From: an uncultured Pseudorhodobacter sp.
Lineage (GTDB): Bacteria > Pseudomonadota > Alphaproteobacteria > Rhodobacterales > Rhodobacteraceae
Assembly: GCA_913062925.1 (NCBI GenBank)
Contig: CAJXWJ010000017.1
Span: 1 to 53,998 of the forward strand
Direction: 5' to 3'
DNA length: 53,998 nt
Below, in pieces: positions 35,148 through 44,062 of this stretch (positions are counted from its first letter, which is position 1; each line of letters begins with the position of its first letter). Position numbers and translations under genes: made by a program. The notes beneath the pieces are model-generated. The model had not been told where the DNA came from and searched no databases. It worked only from the letters and a program-made list of their open reading frames with translations.

Positions 35148-37472
35148 ATGATCGACTTGGGAATTGCTGCGCCTTTGGCCGCAGCTTTGGCCGCTAAAGG
35201 CTATGAAAAACTGACTGCCGTGCAAATGGCAGTGCTTGCAGACGAGGCGCAAGGCCGCGATTTGCTGGTTTCGGCACAGACCGGATCGGGCAAGACCGTT
35301 GCTTTTGGTATCGCGATGGCGGACCAGATTCTGGCAGGCTCGGACAAGCTGCTTTATGCAGATGTGCCTTTGGCGCTGTGTATTGCCCCCACCCGTGAAT
35401 TGGCGCTGCAAGTGGCGCGCGAGCTGGAGTGGCTTTACGGCCCCGCAGGCGCGCAGATTGCAACCTGCGTCGGCGGCATGGACTATCGCACCGAAAAGCG
35501 CGCGCTGGATCGCGGCGCGCATATCGTGGTCGGCACACCGGGCCGTCTGCGCGACCATATCGACCGCAAATCGCTGGACCTGTCGGGCCTGCGCGCGGCC
35601 GTGCTGGACGAAGCCGACGAGATGCTGGATCTGGGCTTCCGCGACGATCTGGAATATATCCTTGCTGCGGCCTCGCCTGAGCGTCGCACGCTGATGTTCT
35701 CGGCCACCGTGCCGAAAGAAATCGCGAAACTGGCGCAAGATTTCCAAAATGATGCGCTGCGTATTGCCGCCCAAGGCGAAGCAAAACAGCACGTTGATAT
35801 CGAATACCGCGCGTTTTCGGTAGCCGTGCGCGACCGCGAACATGCGATCTTTAACGCCCTGCGCTTTTACGAGGCGCAAACCGCCATCGTGTTCTGTAAA
35901 ACCCGCGTGAACGTCAATCATCTGATGGCGCGCATGGGCAACCGTGGCTTTAAGGTCGTCGCCCTTTCGGGTGAACTCAGCCAGCAAGAGCGCACAAACG
36001 CGCTGACCGCGCTGCGCAACGGGCGGGCGAATGTCTGTATCGCCACCGATGTGGCCGCGCGCGGCATCGACCTTCCGGGTCTGGAATTGGTGATCCACGC
36101 CGATCTGCCGTCGAACTCGGAAACCCTGCTGCACCGCTCGGGCCGCACCGGTCGTGCGGGATCGAAAGGCGTCTCGGCGCTGATTGTGGCCCCGTCTGAA
36201 TTCAAAAAAGCCCAGCGTTTGCTGCAAGGTGCGAAGGTTGTGGCGGAATGGGGTGCGGCGCCTTCGGCCGAAGACGTACAATCGCGCGACGATCTGCGGA
36301 TCTTTGAAAACCCCGTCTTTGGTCAGGATTTGACCGAAGAGATGGATATGGCGAGCCAGTTGATCGCGCGCTTTGGCCCCGAGCAGATTGCCGCCGCCTA
36401 TGTGAAATCCTGGCGCTCGGGCCGCTCAGCCCCCGAAGTGCTGACGGAAACCGCAGCGCCACGCGATGCCGCAGCCCCTCCGCGCGAGCGCAGTGAATTT
36501 GGCGCCTCGGTCTGGTTTGAACTTTCGGTTGGTCATACCGGCCGCGCCGAAGCGCGCTGGTTGTTGCCAAAAATCTGTGACGCAGGCGGCATTTCCAAGG
36601 ACGGCATCGGTGCGATTCGCGTGCAATCCGAAGTGACCTATGTGCAGATCGCTGAAGGTTTGGCGGGCAAATTCGGCCAGACGCTGGAGCTTGAAAACGG
36701 CGTCGTGATGGCGCGGATGGCGGGCGAACCTTCGATGGACCGTCCCGAGCGCGCGCCGCGCAAAGCCCCTGCTCCGCGCGGTGATCGCCCAGAGCGGGCC
36801 GAGCGCGCCGAAAAAGCGCCTTATGAAAAGCGCGACAAGCCAGCCTATGTGCCAAAACCCTCGCGTTTGTTGGAAGAGGCGCGTGCCGATGGCTACGACC
36901 CGATCCGTGGCAATGACGCGCCTCCGGCCGAAGCCCCGCAGCCGCGCAAACCCTATGCGCCACGGGCCGAAGGCGCCAAGCCCTACGCTCCGCGCGGCGA
37001 CAAGCCCGCTTATGGCGCAAAGCCTGCCTATGGCGACAAAAAGCCCTATGCGCCGCGTGGCGATAAACCGGCCTATGGCGCGAAACCTGCTTATGGCGAA
37101 AAGCCAGCTTACGGCGCAAAACCAGCTTATGGTGACAAGCCCGCTTATGGCGCAAAGCCTGCTTATGGTGACAAAAAGCCCTACGCACCCCGCGCTGATG
37201 GCGAGCGTAAGCCCTATGCCCCGCGTGCCGAAGGCGCAAAGCCCTATGCGCCCCGCGATGCCGAGCCAAAGCCACGTTGGAAATCCGATGACAAAGCGGC
37301 AGCCCCGCGCTCGGCTGGTTTCAAGTCGCATGGCGGCGGTGAAGGCAAGCCCGGCAAGGCCACTGGTTTCAAATCGCACAGCGCCGAGGGTAAAAGCTTT
37401 GGTAAGCCAAAGCCCGCAGGCCCGCGCGCAGCAGATACCTCTAAGCGGTTCGTGCCGCCAAAGAAGAAGTAA
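35148..37472 (+). CDS. DEAD-box RNA helicase with DbpA-type RNA-binding domain and long repetitive tail
   Basis: 774 residues. Motifs in order: Q motif GYEKLTAVQ, AQTGSGKT, PTRELALQ, TPGR, LDEADEMLDLGF, FSAT, IVFCKTR, ATDVAARGID and HRSGRTGRAG. A DbpA-like RNA-binding domain lies at about 452-527 (VWFELSVGHTGRAEARWLL, IGAIRVQSEVTYVQI). The tail (about 528-774) is charged, Pro/Tyr/Lys-rich and disordered, with PAYGAK / PYAPR repeats. Such helicases act in ribosome assembly and cold adaptation, like CsdA/DbpA. I choose ATG 35148 with AGGA before it; the frame extends 34 codons upstream through the structured leader but lacks a good start. Confidence 0.92.
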   Translation: MIDLGIAAPLAAALAAKGYEKLTAVQMAVLADEAQGRDLLVSAQTGSGKTVAFGIAMADQILAGSDKLLYADVPLALCIAPTRELALQVARELEWLYGPAGAQIATCVGGMDYRTEKRALDRGAHIVVGTPGRLRDHIDRKSLDLSGLRAAVLDEADEMLDLGFRDDLEYILAAASPERRTLMFSATVPKEIAKLAQDFQNDALRIAAQGEAKQHVDIEYRAFSVAVRDREHAIFNALRFYEAQTAIVFCKTRVNVNHLMARMGNRGFKVVALSGELSQQERTNALTALRNGRANVCIATDVAARGIDLPGLELVIHADLPSNSETLLHRSGRTGRAGSKGVSALIVAPSEFKKAQRLLQGAKVVAEWGAAPSAEDVQSRDDLRIFENPVFGQDLTEEMDMASQLIARFGPEQIAAAYVKSWRSGRSAPEVLTETAAPRDAAAPPRERSEFGASVWFELSVGHTGRAEARWLLPKICDAGGISKDGIGAIRVQSEVTYVQIAEGLAGKFGQTLELENGVVMARMAGEPSMDRPERAPRKAPAPRGDRPERAERAEKAPYEKRDKPAYVPKPSRLLEEARADGYDPIRGNDAPPAEAPQPRKPYAPRAEGAKPYAPRGDKPAYGAKPAYGDKKPYAPRGDKPAYGAKPAYGEKPAYGAKPAYGDKPAYGAKPAYGDKKPYAPRADGERKPYAPRAEGAKPYAPRDAEPKPRWKSDDKAAAPRSAGFKSHGGGEGKPGKATGFKSHSAEGKSFGKPKPAGPRAADTSKRFVPPKKK
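36940..37260 (+). repeat. In-frame coding tandem repeats in helicase tail
   Basis: Imperfect 18-36 bp units encoding KPAYGAKPAYGDKKPYAPR-like peptides, about ten PAYG or PYAPR units. The units are similar at DNA level with silent differences (tat/tac, aag/aaa), so copy number could change by slippage while keeping the frame. The product is basic and tyrosine-rich, typical of disordered RNA-binding tails. Confidence 0.85.
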
Positions 37473-37492
37473 TCTGACCTAAAGTTCACATA

Positions 37493-37521
37493 GGGCCGCC
37501 TTCGGGCGGCCTTATGCTTTT
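37493..37521 (+). terminator. Intrinsic terminator of helicase gene
   Basis: GGCCGCC-TTCG-GGCGGCC (37494-37511), a 7-bp stem with a stable UUCG tetraloop, then TTATGCTTTT. It starts 21 nt after the helicase stop and abuts the stop of the convergent phosphatase gene. Confidence 0.8.
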
Positions 37522-38285
37522 ATATGGCCAAAGATTTCGCCATGCAGCGCTGGGTTTGCCGCCAGAACCCCCGCCGTTTGCGGCGTGGCATTGTTAAACC
37601 GCAGCGCTTGGCCATGACGATCTGTCACCCGCGCGCCGGCCTTGCTGGCAATCAAAGCCCCTGCGGCGATGTCCCATTCCCATGTCGGGCGAAAGGTCAG
37701 CATGCCGTCATGCCGGCCCTCGGCCACCAGACACAGCCGATAAGCCAGCGAGGCGCGAAAGCTGCGCTGAAAGGCGGGCGGCGCGCCTTGCCAGAAATCG
37801 GGCAGCAAGTTCGCCTTAGGTGTCAGGATGTTAGCCCCGTCTTGCAGTCGTGTTGCTGTGGCCGAAATTGCCATGCCGTCCAGCATCGCAGGCGCGTCAT
37901 GGCTTGCGGTGAACAACAGATCCTTGGCAGGCAGATAGACCGCAGCAGCCACCACTTCACCACGATGCGCCACGGCCAGCGAATGCGCGAAATAGGGTTC
38001 GCCCGCAATAAAGGCACGCGTGCCGTCGATCGGGTCAATAATGAACACATGTTCGCATTGCAGTCGCGCGCCATCGTCAGGGGTTTCCTCGGACAGCCAG
38101 CCATAGCTGGGCCGCGCCGCGCGCAGGGTCGATTTCAGCATGTCGTTGACAGCAATATCGGCCTCGGTCACCGGACCTTGATCGCCCTTTTCCCAAACCG
38201 CAGGCGTGTTTTGCCAATACCGCAAAGCGATTTCGCCAGCAGCGCGGGCGGCTTGGGTCAAAAGGGCAAGGTCATGCGCCGGCAA
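37512..38285 (-). CDS. Inositol monophosphatase family, CysQ-like 3'(2'),5'-bisphosphate nucleotidase
   Basis: A 257-residue Mg2+-dependent, Li+-sensitive-type phosphatase. Metal-binding motifs are GPVTEADIAVND, SEET, IDPIDGTRAFI and WEWDIAAG. CysQ members recycle 3'-phosphoadenosine 5'-phosphate from sulfate assimilation; other members dephosphorylate inositol or histidinol phosphate, so the exact substrate is inferred. The start at 38285 overlaps the pmbA 3' end by 14 nt, so the two genes are coupled. Confidence 0.88.
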   Translation of the reverse strand: MPAHDLALLTQAARAAGEIALRYWQNTPAVWEKGDQGPVTEADIAVNDMLKSTLRAARPSYGWLSEETPDDGARLQCEHVFIIDPIDGTRAFIAGEPYFAHSLAVAHRGEVVAAAVYLPAKDLLFTASHDAPAMLDGMAISATATRLQDGANILTPKANLLPDFWQGAPPAFQRSFRASLAYRLCLVAEGRHDGMLTFRPTWEWDIAAGALIASKAGARVTDRHGQALRFNNATPQTAGVLAANPALHGEIFGHIKA

Positions 38286-39612
38286 GGGTCATCCCGTCGA
38301 TCAACAGGCTGGGCACGCGGGTCGACAGATGCGCGCGCGCGTCATTGGCAGGGATGATCCGCAGCAGCATCTCGCGCAGATTGCCCGCGATGGTGCATTC
38401 GTTCACCGGATATTTGATCTCGCCATTCTCGACCCAGAAGCCCGAGGCACCGCGCGAATAATCGCCGGTGTTTGGATTGATCGTCGAACCGATCATCGAG
38501 GTGATCAAAAGCCCCGTGCCCATATCGCGGATCAGATCGGCGCGGCTAAGCTGGCCTTGGGTCAGATCGGTGTTCGACGACGACGGCGTTGGCGGTGCCG
38601 AGGTGCCGCGCGCGGCATTGCCGGTGCTGGCCATGCCCAACTTGCGCCCGGTGGCAAGATCCAGCGTCCAGCCCAGCAGGATACCGTTTTCCACCACCAT
38701 GCGGCGGGCCGAGGGCAGCCCCTCGCCATCAAAGGGCCGCGAGCCCGAGATGCGCGGGCGCAGCGGGTCTTCCACCAGCGACAGGCCAGCAGGCAAAACC
38801 TGTTGGCCCAAGGCATCCAGCAGCCAAGACTGCCCACGCGCAATCGCAGCGCCGTTGATCGCCGAAGTCAGGTGCCCGATCAAAGACGAGGCAACGCGTT
38901 CGTCAAACAGCACCGGATAGGTGCCGGTTTTGGGCTGCACAGCGCCTGCGCGCGCCAAAGCGCGTTCGGCGGCAAGCGCGCCAATGCCTGCGGCCGAGGG
39001 CATATCGGCGGCAAAGATCCGGCCTTCGCCTGCGTAATCGCGCTCCATCCCCGTGCCCGATCCGGTGAAGGCCACGGCGGAAACCGAATGCGAATTGCGC
39101 GCGTAACCGCCCGAAAAACCATTACTGGCGGCCATATGCACCTCGCGGCGGCCATAGCCTGCCGAAGCCTCAACCTGGGTGATGCCTGCGGAATCCATCG
39201 CGGCGGCCTCGGCGGCGCGCGCCATCGCCTCTAGGTCGGCGGCGCTGGGTTCGGGCGCGTCTTCCACCAGTTCCAAAGCGGCCAGATCCCAGGATGTGGC
39301 GATTTGCTCGGGGCTGGCAAGGCCCGCATAGGGGTCGGCGGGGGCCTCGCGCGCCATAGCAACCGCGCGCTCTGCCAGCCGCGCCAGCGTCGCGGGCGAG
39401 GTGTCAGAGGCCGAAACACAGGCCTGACGCCCGCCCATCAGCACCCGCAACCCGATCTCGGTCGCCTCAGAGCGTTCGGCCTGTTCCAGCGCGCCCGCCC
39501 GAATATCAATGCTTTGCGACACGCCCGACAGCGCCATGGCGTCGGCCTGCTCTGCCCCCGCAGCTTTGGCGGCGTCCAGCAGGGCTTGGGTCAGCGTGGC
39601 AAGGCGGGTCAT
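38272..39612 (-). CDS. pmbA: TldD/PmbA (TldE) family metalloprotease subunit
   Basis: 446 residues with the start MTRLATLTQALLDAAKAAG at 39612, supported by AAAAGGAT 6 nt ahead. PmbA/TldE pairs with TldD to form a protease that matures peptides such as microcins and degrades antitoxins. Family features seen are GVSQSIDIRAGALEQAERSE near the N-terminus and FDGEGLPSARRMVVENGILL and DYSRGASGFWVENGEI in the C-terminal half. PmbA lacks the HExxxH zinc motif of TldD, and none is seen here; tldD is not adjacent. Confidence 0.9.
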   Translation of the reverse strand: MTRLATLTQALLDAAKAAGAEQADAMALSGVSQSIDIRAGALEQAERSEATEIGLRVLMGGRQACVSASDTSPATLARLAERAVAMAREAPADPYAGLASPEQIATSWDLAALELVEDAPEPSAADLEAMARAAEAAAMDSAGITQVEASAGYGRREVHMAASNGFSGGYARNSHSVSAVAFTGSGTGMERDYAGEGRIFAADMPSAAGIGALAAERALARAGAVQPKTGTYPVLFDERVASSLIGHLTSAINGAAIARGQSWLLDALGQQVLPAGLSLVEDPLRPRISGSRPFDGEGLPSARRMVVENGILLGWTLDLATGRKLGMASTGNAARGTSAPPTPSSSNTDLTQGQLSRADLIRDMGTGLLITSMIGSTINPNTGDYSRGASGFWVENGEIKYPVNECTIAGNLREMLLRIIPANDARAHLSTRVPSLLIDGMTLAGA

Positions 39613-39689
39613 GGCGTATCCTTTTGCGGCATTTGCAGTCAAAGTCATGCTTTCGCCGCCAGTTTCAAGCGCTAGGCACAGGTTTTATC

Positions 39690-39727
39690 AAAACAAATGC
39701 CGCCCAAGCAGGCTGGGGCGGCGTTTG
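39690..39727 (-). terminator. Intrinsic terminator of DUF2125 gene
   Basis: On the minus strand GCCGCCC and GGGCGGC (plus coordinates 39716-39722 and 39699-39705) form a 7-bp stem, extended by three A-T pairs after a mismatch, followed by ATTTGTTTTG. It starts about 20 nt after the gene's stop. Confidence 0.7.
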
Positions 39728-39743
39728 CAGGGAATAAGGCGTG

Positions 39744-41258
39744 TTATTGCAGGCGCTGGCCGTTGGCGTAAAAGCCTTTGTCCTTGAACTCCAGCACCGA
39801 GGTCAGCTCGTCTTTGTCGGGCGCAGAATTGGTAAACATCGCCATCATCATCTTATAGCCCATGACGTCTTGCTCATTCAGATAGCCCATCGCGACGATC
39901 TTATCGAGAAGACTGTTTGCGCCGGTCAGTTTCAAGTCGATCTTGCCCGTGGGCACAGGCAGCCCGCTAAAGGTTTCCAGATCGGAATTGTCGAAGGTCA
40001 AAGCGCCGGTGCCGGTCAGCTCTGCTCCGGCAAAGGAGAGTTGCAGCTGCGAGAGGTCCAGCGCGTTCAGCTCGCCCTTGGCGGCCTCGCCCGAGGTGCC
40101 CTGTTGCAGTTCATCAAACAGATCGGTGTTCAGCGAGGCTTTGCCCTTGGCATCCAAAATCACCGTTGCACCCTCATGCGGCAGCACGCCAGCGGGGTCG
40201 ACCATCGCCCAGACCGGCTCTGACACGTTAAAGCCGACGAGCTTGCTTAGAAAGGCGAAGTCCGAGGGCGTGTCAGATTTGCCGGTGGGCATATCAATCA
40301 TGAACGCAAGTTCATCATAGGTCACATCAACCTGCGGCACTGGCAGATCGGGGCCAGAAAAGCTGAGAGCGGTGCCACTGTTGTGCAGATCGTAGCGTAG
40401 ATGCATCTTGTCCATCGCAAAGGCCAGCCCTCCTGCCAAGGTCGCGCCACTGACATGGCTGCCGACGCCCTTGTTGTTGGCAGAGACATCGAATTTCGCT
40501 GAAGCATAGTCAAAGCTCGAGGTCACCGCAAAGCCAGCCGTGAGGGCTTTGGCCATATCGGCCATATCGGTCAAAGTCCCGCTGGATTGGCCGGAAATCG
40601 CCTCGATCTGCGCGGTCATGTCAAAGGCGGACTGAGTGTCGCTGTTTTTGCTAGAGGCTACCAGTGCCATGCTGTCGGCAGTAAAGCTGCTGGCAATCTT
40701 TTTCGCCGCGCCCACGCCTTCGACCAGATAGTTTGCCGCGATATTGGTCAGCGTTGCATTCATCGTCAGATCAACAAGCGCGCTGTCAATGCCGTTCAGC
40801 GCTTCCAGCGTGGCGGTAAGTTTGGGTGCTGTGATGACATAGGTCAGCGCATCGGCCTGCCCGCTTGCGACCAGCGCAAGCCCTGGCTGCGACAGGGTGA
40901 TTTTCAGGTCACTTGGTTTTGCGTCCATCAGCCCCGGGGGCGGCGTGGTTTTGATCAGAATTGGGATGCTGTCAGAAAAGGTGACAGTCACTTTGCCATC
41001 GCCATTTTCGCTAAAGTCGATTTCATCAATCGACAGTGCCGCCGAACTATGGTCGCTTTTTTGATCAAGGGTCAGACCCGAGACCACAAGCCGGTTGCCA
41101 TTGCGGCTGACATCGGTGGTGCGCAGCGTTTGGCCCGAGGCGGACATCATTTCTTGCCAATTTGCCCAAACCTCTTCGGCTGTGACATCTGCCAAGGCAC
41201 AGCTGGCCGTAAAGACTGCGACTGTCGCGGCGCTACCCGCCAAAAGCATGCGTTTCAT
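39744..41258 (-). CDS. Exported DUF2125 family protein
   Basis: 504 residues with the start MKRMLLAGSAATVAVFTASC at 41258, a signal peptide with cleavage near ALA-DVTAEEVW. The mature protein is beta-rich and acidic and resembles DUF2125, a family of large periplasmic proteins of unknown role. A more upstream start would put 35 polar residues ahead of the signal peptide and is unlikely. It stands alone, divergent from the SDR gene, with its own terminator. Confidence 0.75.
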   Translation of the reverse strand: MKRMLLAGSAATVAVFTASCALADVTAEEVWANWQEMMSASGQTLRTTDVSRNGNRLVVSGLTLDQKSDHSSAALSIDEIDFSENGDGKVTVTFSDSIPILIKTTPPPGLMDAKPSDLKITLSQPGLALVASGQADALTYVITAPKLTATLEALNGIDSALVDLTMNATLTNIAANYLVEGVGAAKKIASSFTADSMALVASSKNSDTQSAFDMTAQIEAISGQSSGTLTDMADMAKALTAGFAVTSSFDYASAKFDVSANNKGVGSHVSGATLAGGLAFAMDKMHLRYDLHNSGTALSFSGPDLPVPQVDVTYDELAFMIDMPTGKSDTPSDFAFLSKLVGFNVSEPVWAMVDPAGVLPHEGATVILDAKGKASLNTDLFDELQQGTSGEAAKGELNALDLSQLQLSFAGAELTGTGALTFDNSDLETFSGLPVPTGKIDLKLTGANSLLDKIVAMGYLNEQDVMGYKMMMAMFTNSAPDKDELTSVLEFKDKGFYANGQRLQ

Positions 41259-41381
41259 AAATCGGCCCCTTGGAACTCTCTTTGACCCAAGCATCCCTGC
41301 TTGCATCGGGGCGGTCAAGGGTTTCTGATGTGCGCAATAGACAATCGACGCAATTGTTATCAAGGCGAAGGAGGCATCATC

Positions 41382-42128
41382 ATGCAGGGCAAAGTTGTTG
41401 TGATTACCGGGGCAAGTCGTGGCATTGGCGCGGCTGCGGCGCGTGCATTTTGCGGCTTGGGGGCAAAGGTTGCGCTGCTGGCGCGATCAGAGCCCGAGAT
41501 CGCAGCGCTGGCGGCAGAGTTGGGCGAAGCGGCGGTGGCCTTAACCTGCGATGTGGCAGAATTCGACCAAGTACAGGCGGCTTTGGCGGCGGTTGTTGCG
41601 CGCTGGGGGCGCTTGGATGTTTTGATCAACAATGCTGGAGTGATCGACCCGATTGCGCATCTGGCAACGGCGGATCCTGCCGAATTTGCCCGCGCGGTGC
41701 AGATCAATCTGAACGGGGTGTTTTATGGCATGCGGGCTGCACTGCCGCAGATGCGTGCGCAGGGCTATGGCACCATCATCAACATCTCCTCGGGGGCTGC
41801 GACCAATCCGCTGGAAGGCTGGGGGGGCTATTGTTCCACCAAAGCGGCGGCGCTGATGCTGACGCGCGTCGGCCATCTGGAAGAGGCTGCGCATGGCATT
41901 CGGGTGCTGGGCCTGTCGCCCGGAACGGTGGCGACGCAGATGCAGGTCAAGATCAAGGCCTCGGGGGTTAATCCGGTCAGTCAATTGGATCCTTCCGTGC
42001 ATATTGCGCCCGAATGGCCCGCCAAAACGCTGGTCTGGATGTGTACAGCGGCGGCGGATGCTTGGCTTGGCCGTGATGTGTCGCTGCGCGAAGATGTGGT
42101 GCAGCGCGCCGTGGGGTTGCTGGCATGA
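41382..42128 (+). CDS. Short-chain dehydrogenase/reductase
   Basis: 248 residues. Cofactor motif VVITGASRGIGAAAARAF, NNAGV, catalytic Ser in INISSGAATNPLEGW and YxxxK in GYCSTKAAALM are all present. The start at 41382 is set by a perfect AAGGAGG seven nt upstream; the longer frame is not needed. The next gene, an enoyl-CoA hydratase-like protein, overlaps by 4 nt, so both may act on the same acyl chain. Substrate unknown. Confidence 0.9.
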   Translation: MQGKVVVITGASRGIGAAAARAFCGLGAKVALLARSEPEIAALAAELGEAAVALTCDVAEFDQVQAALAAVVARWGRLDVLINNAGVIDPIAHLATADPAEFARAVQINLNGVFYGMRAALPQMRAQGYGTIINISSGAATNPLEGWGGYCSTKAAALMLTRVGHLEEAAHGIRVLGLSPGTVATQMQVKIKASGVNPVSQLDPSVHIAPEWPAKTLVWMCTAAADAWLGRDVSLREDVVQRAVGLLA

Positions 42129-42730
42129 TCGAGGTTACCAAAGACGGTGGGTTGCTGACGCTGACCTTGAACCGGCCAGAAAAGGCCAATGCGCTGACGG
42201 CTGCGATGCTAGCGGATCTTGAGGCGGCCTTGGCGGGCCCGCCCCCTGCGGCGCTGATCCTGACAGGTGTCGGGAAGGTGTTTTCGGCGGGCGCGGATCT
42301 AGAGGAAATGCAGGCGGGGCTTGGCCGCAATCCGGCGTGGGAGCGGGTCTCGGCGGCGATTGCAGCGCTGCCCTGCCCGACGATTGCCGCGTTGAACGGC
42401 ACGCTGGCGGGCGGGGCGATGGGCTTGGCGCTGGCTTGCGATATGCGGCTGGCGGTGACGGGGGCGAAGTTCTTTTATCCGGTGATGCGGCTTGGGTTTT
42501 TGCCGCAGCCTTCGGATCCGGCACGGCTGGCCGCATTGATCGGGCCTGCGCGCGCGAAGATGATTTTGCTGGCCGGCACGCGGATCGAGGCCGAAGAGGC
42601 GCAGGCTTGGGGGCTGATCGAGCGGATTTGCGCCCCCGAGGCTTTGATGGCGACCGCGCGGGCGCTGATGGCCGATGCTTTGGCCGCCAAAGCGGGGCAT
42701 AGTGCCGCGATTAAGGCGCTGATCGGCTGA
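42125..42730 (+). CDS. Short enoyl-CoA hydratase/isomerase family protein
   Basis: 201 residues, shorter than the usual 255-260; the C-terminal trimerisation helices are reduced. Crotonase-fold motifs LTLNRPEKANALTAAML, FSAGADLEEMQ (oxyanion hole) and LNGTLAGGAMGLALACDMRLA are visible. The position usually held by a catalytic Glu in the GG segment is not occupied (LAGGAMG), so the reaction could be isomerisation or something else. Coupled to the SDR gene by ATGA overlap. Confidence 0.85.
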   Translation: MIEVTKDGGLLTLTLNRPEKANALTAAMLADLEAALAGPPPAALILTGVGKVFSAGADLEEMQAGLGRNPAWERVSAAIAALPCPTIAALNGTLAGGAMGLALACDMRLAVTGAKFFYPVMRLGFLPQPSDPARLAALIGPARAKMILLAGTRIEAEEAQAWGLIERICAPEALMATARALMADALAAKAGHSAAIKALIG

Positions 42731-42766
42731 CTGCGCGCAAAGGTGTGAAGTAAGGGGTGCTAAACT

Positions 42767-44062
42767 ATGAACTCGCAATGGGTCGTCACATTGATGGGCT
42801 GGGCGCAATCGGCCAGTGATATCGCTTTGGGGTGGCTGCTGTCGCCTGCCGCTTGGTCGCAATTTATTCTGCTGGCGCTGGCCTATCTGCTGGCACGCGC
42901 TGGCGCCAAGCGCTTGGGGCCGCTGCTGACGCGCCTGCTTGATCCGGGGCAAAAAGACAGCCTGCTTGCCAAACTGCGCCGCTTTTCGCTTGGCTTCGTG
43001 CCCTTGCTGATGCCGCTTTTTGCCTATGCGCTGACCGCAGGCGGGGAAGAGGTCACGCGTTCGGTCTTTGGGTCGGGCGAGGTGGTGGCCTTGGGCAAGC
43101 GGCTGTTCTTATTCCTTGCCGCGCAAAGTTTCGTACGCGAGGTGCTGACCGACAGCTTCTTGAAACTGTTGGGGAAATATGTGCTGATCCCCTGTGCGGC
43201 GCTTTATATGTTTGGCCTGCTAGACCTGATTTTGCAGCGGCTGGATGACAGCATCATCGCCTTGGGCAATATCCGCTTTTCGATTTTGGCGCTGATCCGA
43301 GGCCTGGTTGCGGGCAGCCTGTTGTTTTGGCTGGGGTCTTGGTCGAACCGGCAAAGTGCGGGCTATATCAAAGCGCAAGACGAGCTGCGCCCTGCCACCC
43401 GCGAATTGGCGGTCAAGGCGATTGAAGTGGCGATCTTTGGCGCGGCGTTTTTGCTGCTGATGAGCATCATGGGCATTGATCTGACCGCCGTTGCGGTTTT
43501 GGGTGGTGCCTTGGGTGTTGGGATTGGCCTTGGTTTGCAGCAGATTGCTGCGAATTTCATCTCGGGGATCATTTTATTGATCGAGGGGCAAACCACCGTC
43601 GGCGATTATGTTGAACTTGATGGCGGCGAGCGGGGCACCATCGTCAAGATGACCGCCCGCGCCTGCATTTTGGAAACCTTTGACGGCAAGTGGATCGTGG
43701 TGCCGAACGAACATTTCATCACCAGCCGTGTGGTAAATTATTCCGACCAAGGCTCTGCCAACCGCTATGAGGCTTTGTTTTCGGTGGCTTATGAAACCGA
43801 TATTAACCGCGTGCCTGCGGTGATAGAGTCCGCGGTGGCGGCGCTGCCTTTTGTGCTGACCGACCCCGATCGGCCTGATTGCGAATTGCGTGGTTTTGGC
43901 GACAGCTCGGTTGACTTTGCAGTGGAATATTGGGTGAACGGCATCGACGACGGCAAAAACAAATACGCAAGCAAAGTGCTGTTTGCGATCTGGAACGCGC
44001 TTAAGGCCGAGGGAATCGAGATCCCCTATCCGCGCCGTGTGATCGAGATGCGCCATGTTTGA
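42767..44062 (+). CDS. MscS-family mechanosensitive channel
   Basis: 431 residues. Four to five hydrophobic N-terminal helices are followed by the pore-lining helix VAVLGGALGVGIGLGLQQIA and the beta domain with GDYVELDGGERGTIVKMTAR and IVVPNEHFITSRVVNYS. It is a larger relative of MscS that relieves osmotic pressure; the extra N-terminal helices may sense something else. It overlaps the next gene by 8 nt. Confidence 0.93.
   Translation: MNSQWVVTLMGWAQSASDIALGWLLSPAAWSQFILLALAYLLARAGAKRLGPLLTRLLDPGQKDSLLAKLRRFSLGFVPLLMPLFAYALTAGGEEVTRSVFGSGEVVALGKRLFLFLAAQSFVREVLTDSFLKLLGKYVLIPCAALYMFGLLDLILQRLDDSIIALGNIRFSILALIRGLVAGSLLFWLGSWSNRQSAGYIKAQDELRPATRELAVKAIEVAIFGAAFLLLMSIMGIDLTAVAVLGGALGVGIGLGLQQIAANFISGIILLIEGQTTVGDYVELDGGERGTIVKMTARACILETFDGKWIVVPNEHFITSRVVNYSDQGSANRYEALFSVAYETDINRVPAVIESAVAALPFVLTDPDRPDCELRGFGDSSVDFAVEYWVNGIDDGKNKYASKVLFAIWNALKAEGIEIPYPRRVIEMRHV

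Noticed and set aside
36940-37260. CRISPR-like repeats
   Set aside because: The repeats are in frame, degenerate and encode a low-complexity protein tail. There are no unique spacers and no cas genes.
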